64,000 nucleotides of DNA from Loripinus fragilis (GCA_964019695.1 OZ026531.1:9681701-9745700), one strand, 5' to 3'. Positions 11,433 to 23,594 are shown, numbered from the stretch's first letter. Notes: generated by a model from the sequence alone, not told the origin. Numbers and translations are program-made.

Positions 11433-11612
11433 AAATTAAAATATACAGATGTGGGTCCACATTCAGAGGTGAAGTTGAAACAGCTCAGTCAATAAAATTG
11501 TTCTTTTAAAAACCAACAACATGTTTAAACAAATTAATAAGAAAATAGCCACATCAATACACAATAAAATGTTTATTTACCTGGAACCATGAATACTGTT
11601 AAAATCATTTTT

Positions 11613-11848
11613 GCCGCAACATGAGATTTCCAACAATGTGGTATGTGCGACCAGCAAAGCCTCAGATCAGCCTGTGCATAGGCGCAGTCTGATCAGAGCC
11701 TTTGCTAGTTGCTTGAATATTCTATGACTGTTAAGCTACTGATTGAACACCATTTGGATTTCCTAAGCTTAAAAGTGGGCTGCACAGGCTCGTCTGAGTC
11801 TACACATGTCAAAATGCCACATCGTTGGAAATCACATGTCTTAGCTCA
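11613..11848. mobile_element. MITE, family GAGCCGCGACATGAG
   Basis: The ends read GCCGCAACATGAGATTTCC on the left and, on the minus strand, GAGCTAAGACATGTGATTTCC on the right. The interior has the family's paired 'cagactgcgc' and 'gctgatc' palindromes. Other copies lie at 47398-47628 and at 47932-49870 (the latter split by an insertion). The right end stops only a few bases from the 5' splice site of CDC6 exon 4. A central TTAA at about 11731 corresponds to the insertion site used in the 48-kb copy. Confidence 0.75.
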
Positions 11849-11854
11849 TTTTAC

Positions 11855-11950
11855 CTGCATGTTTCTCATCAACTTTGATGGTTTTTTTCGAAGATGTACC
11901 CTTTCTTGTTGGTGTTTCGCCACGTCTACACACAACTTTGTTTTCCTTTT
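11855..11950 (-). CDS. CDC6: CDC6 exon 4 (KEN box exon)
   Basis: A symmetrical phase-1 exon of 96 nt encodes about residues 100-131. The acceptor is ATTATTTCAG and the donor GCAG/GTAAAA. The peptide starts EKENKVVCRRGETPTRKG. KEN at about 101-103 matches the degron through which APC/C-Cdh1 destroys CDC6 in G1, and vertebrate CDC6 also has a KEN box in its N-terminal region. A TPxR CDK-type site follows. The local pattern RRGETPTR resembles RREETPIR in exon 3, suggesting that the two exons may be old duplicates. A MITE starts about 7 bases into the intron after the donor. Confidence 0.85.
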
Positions 11951-14900
11951 CTGAAATAATTTAAAGTAAAATCAAGGGTTTTACTTGGATTCATTTTCTC
12001 AGGGGTCTTGGCAAGGGAATTGAGAGCCTCGGACTCAATTTAGTGAGTCAGGGTAAAACATGTCTTTACATCTCTTAATTGTATTTTTGAAAATTTATTT
12101 AAGAAATGAATTCGATTTTTGGAATGTTCATGGAATCATGAATACTTGGGGTCTCTTCCAAAGTAAGTGAAGCCAAAAGGCCTTTACGTTAACTTTGCAA
12201 GTGATCTGAAGTATTCATGATTCCATGAATTTTCCAAAAATTGAATTTATTGCTCAGAGTTCTCACTAGGATTTGGAAAATAGGAGTAAAATGCTGTTTG
12301 CCAGAAAAAATTGGAGTTTTACCATACTTTTCTATTGGCACTTTTGAAAAAGTTGGAGTCAAAATAAAAATGTTGGAGTAAAATAATCCAAATTTGGAGT
12401 TAGTGAGAACTCTCATTTTATTATAAATATCTAAAATATAGAAATTACAATGCATTTATAATTTAGGGGGAAAATCAGTTTTGTATTTAACATGTAATTG
12501 TATTAACGGATTTGTTGGAGTGAAAAACTGACAAGCGGACCTGCCAGTGTGAACACGGACAGCCAATGGAGCAAACAAGAGGCTTGTTTTGCATGTGCGA
12601 CTCAAGCGTGACTCGCTGTCAATCACAACACCATTGCCACTTCTGGCAAATGAATTCCATGTTCAAAGCATATTGCACAGGCAAGTGAGCTTGGCAGCTG
12701 TCAATCAAATTTATGTCATTCATGAGGCTAAGAATGCCAGGAGCAAGCTGGGCCCCTAAAACAAAATAATTGGGGGCCAGCCTTAAACTTAGGGGCCCAG
12801 GGTTTGGCCGAAAATTAAACTCATTTCAATACCATTTATATACCAAGCATTTGTTTTACTCAAGTAGCAACCCCAGCTGATTTTTTAATTTCAATTAATG
12901 TCTCTAAATCAAGTTCATTTGGTAGAGCTTTACAAAAGCTGCACAAAACAGTTTAAATTTTGAAGATACCTTTACTAGAACAAAAGTTACAGCAGATTGA
13001 AGTTTCCTAAAACCGTGCGTTTCCTGGAATTTTTCGGCTATGAAGGATGCTGATTTGAAGCGCGTGACGACGGACCCGACGAAAATGAAAATTGAAGACA
13101 ATCTGCTGTAACTTTTTTATTTATCAAGGGATCTGTATGAAATTTGGTATGCTTATGTATTTTTTCTTGCTCTTTTCATTTCTGGCATTGTTTTTTCACT
13201 ACTAAGTATGGGAAACAAGTTATTAAAGGAGTCATGCTGCAAAAATTTGATATTTTTATTTCTAAAATTTGTTAATTAGAACTATGTTGAAAAAAGCATC
13301 TATGCATAACATACAAAGACAATATCATGATATAAAAACCTGTAAAACTGATAAAATATAAATAATAAATAGCAAATAGTCATTGTAGTTCTCTTTTTAT
13401 TCCAGATAGTTCAAATAGATGCACATTGTGGTACATGTAAATGTTCAAAATTTTGAACTTTTGTCTTTCTATTCTCAAAAACAAAGTTGGTTATAAGGGC
13501 TCGTATTCACAAAATGCTTGTCAGAATAGCAAACAGAGAAGACCCTGATCAGACTGCTCCTTCAGAAGCAGTATGATCTTGGTCTGCACTGTTTGTCTAG
13601 GCATTTTTTGGCAAGCAATCAGTGTTCAAAATTTTAGATCATTTATCGTATTTCTGATTTGCATTTAGCTACCATCTCAGTTTCTCTTTTCAATTAACCA
13701 TTTGTATACAGGAAACCCCTAAACTGATACTAAGCATAATGCAGCATTTCATCAGGGTCTACACTGCCTATAGAAATGAAAAAAAGGTCAGCAACTCACT
13801 TTACCAAGTTTTTAGGCGACAGCCCACAAAACTTGGAAAAAATATTGGATAGCAACTCACTTTAGGTAAATGCCAAAACTTTGCCATTTAAAAAAATCTT
13901 GACGGGCAAATCACTTAAGAACTAAGGCGTGGCTATATCAAGGTCAAAATCTTTGGAAGTAATGATTCCATTTTGTCACTCTTCTTCAAAAATGTTCAAA
14001 GACAACACCATTTTCAAGGCTGCCTAATGGGACTTAGCTGTCAAAATTAGGAAGAACTTGGTTTTAGCTGATACTGTTTTTCTCACAGAAACGCCCCGGA
14101 TACATCTTGATGTCTAGAAAAAAAAATATGTCTGTCATGACATGATGTTGTATCCAAACAAAAAGTAAAGACTTCACAGAAGGATTGGAATAATGCTGAC
14201 ACCTTAATAAACAGTTTGGACCCAGATCAGGCTCATCAAAATATTGGTCTTGATCTGGATCCATACCATTTGACGCTAAATAGGGATGACCCCTGAACAC
14301 CTCCATAAACAGTTTTGACAAAATGCCGGTCCTGATCTGGATCCATACTGTTTGACACTAAATAGAAATGACAGCTGATAACCTTTATAAACATGATAAA
14401 CAGTTTGGACCCAGATCAGACGAGACAAAATGTTAGGTTTGATCTGGGTCCAAACAGTTTGACACAAGGTGCTTCACAGTTTATACCCAGATCAGGAAAT
14501 CTGGTCTGGATCCAAACTGTGTGTCACATGGAATAAACTATGTTATATGCAGGACCATATTGTATTTTTGTTTGTTTGATCTGAATTTTCTCGTCATAGT
14601 CAACAACTTTTCTTTTATGTATCGAATCGTGCCATGGGTTGGTTTGCTTATGTTGAACAATTTCTCAAGTTCAATACTAAAAGTGCTGTGAGTGTGACTC
14701 GGGCTTGTAAATGATGGGATTTTAAATCCCCCGTAGTCTTGTCACGGAGGATAAAACAATTGTGTGCCCCCTCCCAATCCCAGCTCCCAAACAAAACTCA
14801 GAAATTTGGGGTGGGGGCATTTATCCCCAGTCCCAAGACTGTGGGGCTGGACTATCTTGTATCTTCTAACTGGTAGAGACGATAATGGGAAGAATCTTTT

Positions 14901-16451
14901 CATAATGAGCTGTGGAACAGACCAGATAAAGCAAGTGTCAAAGAAAGAAAATAGACTTTTCAATAGTGGTTATTGTGCAAATATCCTAATGTCTTTCTTG
15001 ATAATTTTTAGGCCTTTGTCAGAAGTAATGAGTCACCAGCATATTGAAAACGTGTTTAATAGTGTTCCCCATGAAATAAAAGTGAAAATTATATGTCCAA
15101 ATTAAGTCTGGCATACAATTTTTTAGCGAAAATCATCGCCAATTCTTTTCCGAAAATCGGGCCGAAACGGCTGGACGCGAATGTTGATTTTTTTCGACCA
15201 TAAGGATTTCCGATATTAAATGTTCAGATTATATATATTTTACATGGAGATGTTCTAAATAATATATTTCATCGATGGGGAACATTTTTTTCACGCCATT
15301 TTTTGGTTTTGGCAGAAAAATTGCATCTGAAACTTGTAAACATTCTTATCGGTAAAAACCAATATGGCCGCCGATGACCCCGACTTTGACCTCGCTGGAG
15401 ATAAAATCGTCGTAGTAAAAAAGTTGTAAGGTTTCTAAACTTTGACAAAAGATGCGATACACTTGCCGTTGTCGTAGAACGGCGTCTCTGATATCAAATT
15501 AAAATTTGGAATGAGTAGATTCTCATGATTCAAAGATAATTTTGATATTTTGATTTTTCATCATTCTGTGTAACTTTGACTTTGGTGCTTTATAACTTTT
15601 GTTGTGATTGTCCGTTTTTTAAAATTCGCATTCCAGGGCCAAGGGAATTCATTCATCTATCACGTGTCAAAAGCTCATGAATATTCAATAACAACAAGTA
15701 GCTCGCAATTTCATTGGAAGAGGACACCTGACCACGCGCAAGTGGCCTGAAACCTGTTTATTGGCTTGAGTGGAAAATTACCGCGATGCTTAAATTAACC
15801 AGATGCCAACAAATTATGTAAATTAAAAACGCACACATATCATATATCAGATTAAAGCATTTTTTATTGCCTTTCTAATCATGTATGTAGATAGGGTGTC
15901 ATTATATTGTAAATAATCAAAATTAAGGATTACGACCAGTGACCATAGAAATTTTCTGTAATTCCAGCTGATATTGGACAGGTATTGGGGTTGCTAACTC
16001 AAGTTTAAGAAGTAAGAGACCCTCAAAATCTGTATTCCTCTTAATATAATTTACCATATTAACAGTATTTCGAATCAGCTAAATGAAGATTTGTAAACTT
16101 CCAATAGCTATAGTCTACAGATTTTACAAGACTTCATACCTTTACATACTCCTTTTTTTTTCAGGGGCAAGCTGGGCGCCTTAACTTTTAGTTTTAGGGG
16201 GCCAGCCCAAAATTTAGGGGCACTGGGCTATTGGGCCCCTGTTAGTCTTTTTTCCTGGAACAGTTGCAAAAATCAAAAGATTCATTAAAGGCTTGCTATG
16301 AAAATGTAAATATTTAAACAGTGATTTCCTTTTTCTGAGATTCATGAAAGGTTCAGGTCAAAGTGAGTCATCTGAAATCTGTCCGGTCTAACACCAAACA
16401 CTTCAAGGGTTAGGATGAAAATAACAGTACAGAAAATACTAAGTTACTAAC
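11951..16451. other. CDC6 intron 3
   Basis: This 4.5-kb intron has no supported gene. Fold-back elements lie at about 12105-12235 (arms around 'catggaatcatgaatactt'), 12255-12420 ('gagttctcactaggattt' arms), 12969-13130 ('aaaagttacagcagatt' arms) and 14200-14520 (three overlapping 'gatctgggtccaaactg' units). GGGGCC-rich repeat fragments occur at 12735-12815 and 16165-16245. The stretch 14740-15960 may include another element, but no termini were found. Confidence 0.5.
14176..14520. repeat. cluster of fold-back units (GATCTGGATCCAAACTGTTT)
   Basis: Several inverted pairs of the 'gatctgggtccaaactgttt' motif with its complement 'aaacagtttggacccagatc' are strung together. It is the central palindrome of the fold-back family that has complete copies at 27826-28047 and 35260-35460. 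Outer termini are missing here. Confidence 0.6.
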
Positions 16452-16595
16452 CCTGATCTGTGACTTTGGCTGCAGCAAATTTGGTAGCTAGACTGCTTCT
16501 TATTGGAGTTTCTTCTCGTCGTCTAGATCCAGACCTGGTTTCCTTTTGTTTCTTACTTGGACTAGGGGTGTCATGCCTCGAAACATTTTCATCAC
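16452..16595 (-). CDS. CDC6: CDC6 exon 3
   Basis: A symmetrical phase-1 exon of 144 nt encodes about residues 52-99. The acceptor is AATTATTTCAG and the donor CAGG/GTTAGT. Its first two bases complete the Gly codon begun by exon 2. The peptide is basic and serine-rich, with TPSPSKK and TPIRSS CDK-type sites, and is predicted to be disordered like the rest of the CDC6 head. It has no catalytic motif. Its assignment rests on strand, position, phase on both sides and composition. Confidence 0.8.
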
Positions 16596-18194
16596 CTGAA
16601 ATAATTAAACCTTATACGTCATTGACTTATTTGGGAAAAATATTGAATTTTATCCAAATTCCCAATCATAACATTTTGTTTAACTATCTCGGATTCTTTT
16701 CATTATTTTGCCATGCTTTGGTAAATCTAGGGACCCCTCTGCAAAAGTAAATGGGAATGCTGAGGTCGTCCTTAATTTTTTTGTTTGCTGTCAGCTGACC
16801 GACTCACACACAATGAAACCCACCCAAAATATTTTATGACTGTTAGAGAGAGACTTTTTTAATTCTCATTTTAGACATTTTTAGTGTTCACCCCAGGAAC
16901 AAAAAAGGGCACGGTAACTTTATAAAAAGGGGCACTTCAAGCCCGCTGAATGATTAAAAAAGGCACTTTAAGCGTGCGCTGAGTGATCAAAAAGGGCACA
17001 TCATTTACTGTCTTTGTTCCCCTCCTCCTCCCCCCCACACACACCAAAGAGATTCTTATATTCCCAGTTTATTTATTCACCTTCCAATCCAACTTTCCTT
17101 CCTTTTTTCCTTCAAAAATTGATGTCCCTTTTAAAAAACTGTTCCCCAGCAAAGTCATCATTTCTCAAAAAAATGTCCCTTTTCTCAAAAAAATAATTAT
17201 CATTTTGTCAAAGGGAAATAAATGTTATACTGTAATACATGTAATATTAATATTTCCATAAAAAAATGAAAATAAGTAATGCAGAAATATGATTTCTTTT
17301 TCAACACAATTAAAATGAAATTAACTAAAAAGGTATTAACATATCATTTTTATTACATACCTGTATCAAGCAATAAAGCATTTTACAGTTTACAAAAAAA
17401 CTACGGACTTAAAGGCACAGTAGGAAGCACCACAAACGTTTGATAACACAGAAGAACTATATTCGGTCATTGTGTATTCAGTATGATTACAATGTCAACT
17501 TGTCAAGTGCATGTAAACTGTCCTGAGGACAAATTTCATAGTAATCAGGCCACATGTTGATCAAAACACTCAAGAATCTCGGACTACGGCTAGAGTTACA
17601 AAGGAAAATGGACTTTCACACCAAGAAAAGGGACTGTTCTTATATAAAGAAAAAAGGCTATGATCGGTCAGAAAAAAGGCATGGTGCACAGGAAAAGGGC
17701 ATGGCGTAGCACCATGCTAAAAGGGCCTAGGGGAAACACTAATAAGGTAAGTGTCATTCAAGGTCACCTGATCCGTCTGCCCATCGAAAATTATGCTATC
17801 ATGCTAAACAGTATATGTGCAATATTTGGTCAAAATTTCACCATGATATTCAACCAAATAATGAATTTATACTATTTAGACAGCTAGACCCTCAGTTGTT
17901 ACATTACCCAAAATATATTTGGCACCGAGAAGTACGTTTCCCCAGAAATTTGGCAGCGAAAGGGTTAAGTCTGTTTGCCAAGACAAAATTGATCTTCAGT
18001 GAAATAAATACAATAATGTTTGGAAATTATGAACTCGTGAGTCGTGACCCCATCAATATATATGATAGACCATCCTGGCCAAACTTTAGTATATTACTCT
18101 AGAAGGTAAGGAAGAAGGCAAAGATCAGGATTCGATACAATCAAGTACCACACCTTACATCACAGGGAATATATATGCGCTGAGAGCGAAAATA

Positions 18195-18280
18195 ATTTAC
18201 CTGCCCCAGCCGGGAATCGAACCCTAGTCATTGGACCTACAGGCAAACACTCTACCACGTAGCTGTAAAGGCCTGCTTCT
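18195..18280 (-). repeat. tRNA-like SINE head, family C, copy 1
   Basis: On the minus strand the segment has the A-box-like CGTGGTAGAGTGTTTG and the B-box GGTTCGATTCC, spaced as in a tRNA. A second copy with the same 'ctgccccagccggg' edge lies 270 bp away. It is not a functional tRNA, because no complete cloverleaf is apparent. Confidence 0.65.
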
Positions 18281-18467
18281 ACCGCATGGCTGTAGAAATG
18301 TTTTATATATCTAGACCCTGTGACATTCACCCCCTCCAATTTGAAATTCGTCTATGAATTTCTTGGTACAGGAATCATGTGAAATGAGACCAAGGGAGAT
18401 ATTTATTCACAGAATGGTCATAGGATCATGGGTTATTTACGTTGGGCGCCATTGTCGTGGAATGAAA

Positions 18468-18560
18468 ATATTTTACCTGCCCCAGCCGGGAATCGAACCC
18501 AGGGCGCCGCTGGATCTACAGGCAAACACTCTACCACGTCGCTGTAAAGGCCAGCTTCTG
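18468..18560 (-). repeat. tRNA-like SINE head, family C, copy 2
   Basis: On the minus strand this contains a perfect B-box, GGTTCGATTCC, and an A-box-like GTGGTAGAGTGTTTG. The flanking 'tttatatatctagaccctgtgac' on the right occurs after both copies, so the pair is a tandem duplication of a longer SINE-containing unit (about 18200-18605). Confidence 0.7.
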
Positions 18561-18990
18561 CCTCAAGGCAGTAGAAGTGTTTTATATATCTAGACCCTGT
18601 GACATACCCATGGTTGAGTTACACAAATACAAGTCTTTGTATCTTTATTTGAACTTTATAAACCCATAACAAGACCTGCTCCGATAAAATGCATCTGATA
18701 ATGTTGACTGCTGAAGTTGTCTGTTGCAGGTTAAGAAGCAGCTAGTCTGGTATGGGTTCACACTGTTTTGCTACAGAGATATTTAAAACGAACTAGCAGA
18801 CAATATTTAGTGGTGATTGGAAGCCAAAGAGTTAATCATCCATAAATATAACAAAAGTAAATCCGAGCCTTCTATGATGTTTAAGTGGCTTTTCCATATT
18901 TTGATATTTGCCAACGCAAACATTAAAGTAAAGAAAAGCCACTAACGGCAGAGAAAACTCGGACTAAACAGAAGTGAAAATTCAATTAAC

Positions 18991-19144
18991 CTTTTCCTTG
19001 CCGTTTTCTCGGGGAGCTCAAAAGTTGCTTGCCCTTGAGTACAGTGTTTTCGTCAGCTTCTTTACTCAAAATGTTCTTGGATTGTCTTGTTGATCGCTTC
19101 TTTACTGGGAACTCAAGTTTTCTCTGAACTTGTGAAACAGACAT
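18991..19144 (-). CDS. CDC6: CDC6 exon 2 with start codon
   Basis: The coding part begins at an ATG six bases after an acceptor (TTATTTTCAG/GTAAAA-ATG) and ends at AAAAG/GTTAAT. It encodes 51 codons plus one base. It starts MSVSQVQRKLEFPVKKR and ends near LLSSPRKRQGKG. Vertebrate CDC6 begins with a similar short Q-rich then FPxKR stretch, and has an LSPRKR motif that serves as a CDK site and nuclear signal. The acceptor just before the ATG implies an untranslated first exon upstream. No other in-frame ATG precedes it in the exon. Confidence 0.85.
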
Positions 19145-19466
19145 TTTTACCTGAAAATAAATGAACGAAATCATGATGCATAAGGTTTTATGTACTAATC
19201 ACAGGCCCTTCTATATAATGGGGTACATAACTGTAAGTCGTTTATCTACAATGTGATGATCTGGTAACTTTCGAACTGAGAGCAGGGGTCCGAATTTTGT
19301 GAGTGGCTGCTTTGTCACAAAAATATGCAAGTTGTTTTTTTCTCGGGAAGAGTAAGATCATATGAATCAACATTACAAACAAATAAAACTAACCTTGAAT
19401 TAGCAAAAGACCTAAGTATCGCTTATCGATTAATTCATAAAATGGTACTTTGAAATTATTTTTCAC

Positions 19467-19500
19467 CTGGACTAACTTTCTGTTTTCACAAAGTATTGTC
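19467..19500 (-). other. CDC6: Probable CDC6 untranslated exon 1 (3' part)
   Basis: An untranslated exon is implied by the acceptor at 19151. The best donor upstream is TCCAG/GTGAAA with the exon ending at 19467, a few tens of bases downstream of the E2F-type site. The transcription start is not visible, so the 5' boundary is nominal. Confidence 0.4.
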
Positions 19501-19506
19501 AACAAA

Positions 19507-19542
19507 TTTGGCGCGAGCGCTTTTGTTCTGCGTTTTCATTGG
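19507..19542 (-). promoter_or_regulatory. CDC6 core promoter: CCAAT box and E2F-type site
   Basis: On the minus strand a CCAAT box (19542-19538) is followed 23 bases later by GCGCCAAA (19514-19507), the reverse of TTTGGCGC, an E2F consensus. Both sit about 370 bp upstream of the ATG and just before the inferred exon 1. Human CDC6 is a classic E2F target, and CCAAT near E2F sites is common in G1/S promoters. Function here is inferred. Confidence 0.65.
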
Positions 19543-19545
19543 TTA

Positions 19546-22500
19546 AATTTTTAAGTATAAAACCCAACGAGTATTGCCAAAAAAAACGTCCCCAAGTCAA
19601 AACGTTTCCACATCCAGGGGTGCGTTGCTTAACGCGAGCGTTTTGTAACGTTTTGTGACACTTTGCTATGCAACGGTATGTTACAATAAAGCGCTTCGTA
19701 GCACTACAAAACTATTATTGAGCAGTCTCGCGGAAAACGTTTTGTGAAACGAACCGTTGCATAAGCAGAGCGCTACGTAGCGGTTTATGGGCGTACTTGA
19801 TTCACAGTTCGGTGTACACCTTCCTGTGTTCTAGGGAATCAAGACAAGGGTGAAGTGTTTGATGCAATACACTTTCCGACCCTCCTAAATAGGTGTGAAT
19901 GTATCGGATGAAAGTGCATTACACCGGGTGCATGTTCTCATACCAGCAAAAATTCAAAACAAAACTCCCACTTGCCTGTTTTATAAAATTGTTGTAGAAG
20001 CACCAGTGGATGCGAGCGTTTCTCATAAGCTGTAGTTTATTTGTCAAAAGCTTATTTGCTGGGTTTAATTCTCAATTATTTTTTCTACACCACACTTGAT
20101 TGTATTGGCTCGGGAGCACTGCTATGAACATGATTCTATTAACTGCGTGTTGACTGGGTCGTTAAGAATCCAGTCAAACAATGCTCTCTCCGTTATAATA
20201 TGATTTGATGCACAAATGATCCGTCTTATGGAGAAGGTTCTTTTGAGAACACCAAAACATGTTTTAGTCGAGAAATTAAATATTAATTTTCAAAAACGCA
20301 CTTTTAAATGTGGGCCTGAATGATTATAGCCAAACATACAAGAATCTATACAGCTAGCATATATAGCAGACTCGTATGTATCTTCCCTGATCGAAACCTC
20401 TCAGCCAAGTTTTTGGTTTGACTGGCCATGCATATTTTATAATACATTTTCAAACTTTAACCTTTTGCCTACTAATGTCGTCTGCTGATAACGTTTGCAA
20501 AACATTTTGTCCACGCTGCCGCTGCCAACGCCGCTCTTTCTGTACATTTGTTCATGGGAGCTAAAATGAAATTCACACCTTTTAAGTATAATTGACTAGA
20601 CTCATCCTGCCATTAGCCTTTGTAGCCATTTGCTACTAAAATGTAGAGTGGCTAAAAATATAAGCCATTGGCTAAAATTACAGTCTAGATGGTTCAAAAA
20701 TTACATATTTGCGAAAAAAGGTGTATTTTGATCAACTTTTGGATATTCCAATGTTGTTTTTTATTCTTGATTCACACTTTATTATTGTGTCATATTTTAC
20801 TCTTTGGAGTCTGGATTTTTTCAATACCACCAGGCAGGGTGTCAAACAGTTGGGACCCAGATCAGGCCCGACATTTTGTCAGGCCTGACCAGGGTCCAAA
20901 TTGTTTTCAAAGGCTATCAGCTTGAAAAGAGTTGATACTACTTTCTGGCTAAAACCTTGGCTAAAGTTAACTTCAATTGGCTCCAACTTCTTCTTTTGGC
21001 TAAAGTTTAGGCTACAACAAATTCTGAGCCAGGGTAACAGCGCTGATTGATACCCAGTAAGCACTTAAAATTAGGCCACTATCGGCATGCCAGCGAAACG
21101 CAGTCATAATGGCGTTTCGCTGGCGAGCCGACCAGTGTCCAAGATAGGATGCTTGCTGGGTAAACTTGCTACAATATTTCAGCCTTCCAGCTAGTCCCTG
21201 TAACTAAACAGGCTGGTTAGAGTCTTACATGGTTTGGCTCTGCAGGCAGATTTTCTCGCGCTCAGCCCAATTTATCAAAGGCATGATAATCTCTTTGATC
21301 AAGTTTTATTTCCCCAATCGACAATGTATTTTAATACATTTTGTTCTTGATTTTTACTTTTAAACATTTTCGTATTGGGGTTGCAAGTCTGATCCATTGT
21401 TCCTTCTGACTGTCGGATGCAACGGCTATAGTACTATAATGGTATGCTGATTGTGTAAAGGGTGTTAAGAAAGTTCGTTCCGCTCTTCATCATAGAATTT
21501 CGATTCATTTAAAAAGGTAATGATGTTGAAAAATTGCATTTTCCATGAGCCTGTTATTCCTTGTGATGCTCTATAGCATTTGGCATCGTGTCTGATATCA
21601 CATAGTTATGTTTACTTTTGTGTACTGTCTTTCAATCGTTGTAGAAAAATCCTATATTTTCCAAAATTGTGACATTTTTTTAAAAATTTGGATGGCTGTT
21701 TACAGCCTTGCAGTTTAGTAAACGTACTAAAGGCTTATTTAAAATGAATAACAACTCCATTTAGGGTTTCTTAACCGATTTGTAATTATTCTTATCACTC
21801 TGACCATTGCATGTCAAAGGCTTTTTGTCATACCCCCATTTTGCTGCCTGAGCCCAAAATTTTTGAGGGATACTAGATTTTGAAGATCATTTATTCCGTG
21901 ACAAAATTTTTGATTTATCATCCCTTCCCATTTTGCTGCCTGAGCCCAAAATTTTTGAGGGATACTAGATTTTGAAGATCATTTATTCCGTGACAAAATT
22001 TTTGATTTATCATCCCTTCGTTTATTTCTTACCATGTGTGCTTAATGAGTTTCAGTGACATTTATGTCATTACACACATTATAACTAAAATAATAGGAAC
22101 ATAATTTTATTGCGGAATGAACTTTCTTAACACCCTTTATATACTTAAAATGAGAGTACTGAGAAGGTATCATTTATTGGAGCTACTCTCAATTTTTCTT
22201 CATGCGTAGGCTTGGACACAACATCTACTGTTTAACCCCCACCCACAAAAATAGGATTATCAGGCACCCCCCCCCCCCAAAAAAAAAAAAAAAAAAACAC
22301 ACTTGAAATTTTGTGACCCCCCCCAAAAAACATTCACATTCTGTACCTTGGTCTTAAAAAAGCCCTAAAATGTACAAAAATGACTCCAAAAATAGCCCAA
22401 TTTGTAATTGTATCCAAAAGATATCAACAATTTCTTCATACCCCCCCATAAAATATATTAATTTTCTTTTCGTGAAAACCCCAAAAAGTATTGAAATTTA

Positions 22501-22676
22501 AAGTTTTGAACCCCCCAAAAATGGTCCGCGCCTACGTATAATACTAAAATATCAGAGTCCTCCCCACCTTCACCCCGAGAAATACCACAGCATGAGCCCA
22601 GGAAAAGTGGTTGGGTGAACTGACCGTCCCATCAAGACTATAGCTTCACTTAATATAACAGTCTCTAGCTTTAAGA
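19546..22676. other. Intergenic region upstream of CDC6
   Basis: This region holds a GC-richer palindromic segment at 19615-19790 ('aacgcgagcgttttg' and inverted relatives, echoed at 23180-23270), a fold-back fragment at 20830-20920, a palindrome at 21050-21165 ('cccagtaagc' against 'gcttgctggg'), a perfect 92-bp tandem duplication at 21837-22019, and C- and A-homopolymer-rich sequence at 22230-22520. No gene is supported. Confidence 0.5.
21837..22019. repeat. 92-bp tandem duplication, two near-identical copies
   Basis: The block starting 'cccattttgctgcctgagcc' and ending 'gatttatcatccctt' is repeated at once with period 92 and no difference that I could see. Such identity implies a very recent duplication or an assembly artefact. 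Confidence 0.8.
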
Positions 22677-22958
22677 CTACTGTAAAATCATCACACTCTT
22701 TATTACCGATGCAATATAACTCAAGTGGGGCTTGATTCTTTCAGAAAGCCAATAGCTGTGTATGTTTTTAATGCAAGCAAGTTTTCTAGAAAGGTAGCAA
22801 AAAAAAGAGAACAATAACATAGTTGTAACAAGTCCTGGAATGGCAATAAATGTAAAAAGAAACACGTCTTCTGGGGACTTTCTTGGGTGCTTATTCCATC
22901 GCAAATAGAGGAAGAAAAGACGCCATCTTGGTTTATTTGTTAACATCCCTTGATTCAT
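22677..22958 (-). CDS. Doubtful small ORF with one hydrophobic helix
   Basis: A 93-codon ORF starts at an ATG and encodes a basic N-terminus (about residues 1-30) followed by a hydrophobic helix (about 32-57, VFLFTFIAIPGLVTTMLLF) and a mixed tail. An AATAAA lies at the 3' end of the ORF. CCAAGATGGCG, a YY1-type motif common near metazoan start sites, lies inside its 5' end. I do not recognise the protein. It could be a chance ORF or part of a repeat. Confidence 0.22.
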   Translation of the reverse strand: MNQGMLTNKPRWRLFFLYLRWNKHPRKSPEDVFLFTFIAIPGLVTTMLLFSFFCYLSRKLACIKNIHSYWLSERIKPHLSYIASVIKSVMILQ

Positions 22959-23594
22959 ACTTTAGTGTGCTGCACTAGAACACTACTCAGGTTACAGTTA
23001 CATTTTACTATTTGATTCAAACCAGAACGAGTGCAGTAGATTGTACTCTATTATGTTGCACAAAACTTTATTCGTACAAGGTCGGTGTGATGTTCTGGAA
23101 AAAGATAGAACAGTTGAATTAAGTACGTCCTATGCATAACTTGAATAGGAATGTTTTCGTTGCGCAACAGACTGTTACAAAAAAGCGCTTTTTGGGGGCA
23201 CAATCGATGCTTAGAGTTATGAAAATGCTACGTAGCGCTACATTAAAGCGCTCGCGTTAAGCAACTCTCGCCAGCTTACCCCATTGTCGCAAACAGGAAG
23301 CTCGCTAGCACGAACAAACCTGTCGCCTTTTGCTCGGTGCACACTGGGATTGAGCCGCCATTTTTATTAAAAATATATTATGCGATCACTGCTTCCATGA
23401 CTAGGGGCTTTACATCCACAAAATATTGACTATAAGAGAAATGATAAACTGTCAAAAAAATAATATTTTGCTATTTTCAACAATAAATTCTGTCACTACA
23501 ACAGTGCGAGAATTGAACGGGACTAGCCAAATATCGCTAGTTACCCATGATGCAAAGGGCGAAATGCGAGAGATCTAGATGAGGTATCGTCAGG

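Larger units (their letters stand above)
10473..11854. other. CDC6 intron 4
   Basis: This intron holds a fold-back element at 11196-11432 and a full MITE at about 11613-11848 that ends next to the exon 4 donor. Between 10500 and 11190 it is AT-rich with no recognised element. Confidence 0.55.
16596..18990. other. CDC6 intron 2
   Basis: This intron holds short repeats of an 'aaaaagggcac' motif at 16895-17000 and again at 17620-17740, an AT-rich low-complexity stretch at 17000-17350, and two tRNA-like SINE heads at about 18195-18280 and 18468-18560. No gene was found. Confidence 0.5.

Noticed and set aside
14764..15105. 113-codon plus-strand ORF
   Set aside because: Its first part is a low-complexity 'ccccagtccc' inverted stretch and no domain is visible; it lies within a CDC6 intron.
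18468..18560. A possible tRNA gene
   Set aside because: A- and B-boxes are present, but the flanks are duplicated with it and no complete acceptor stem is evident, so it is a SINE head.
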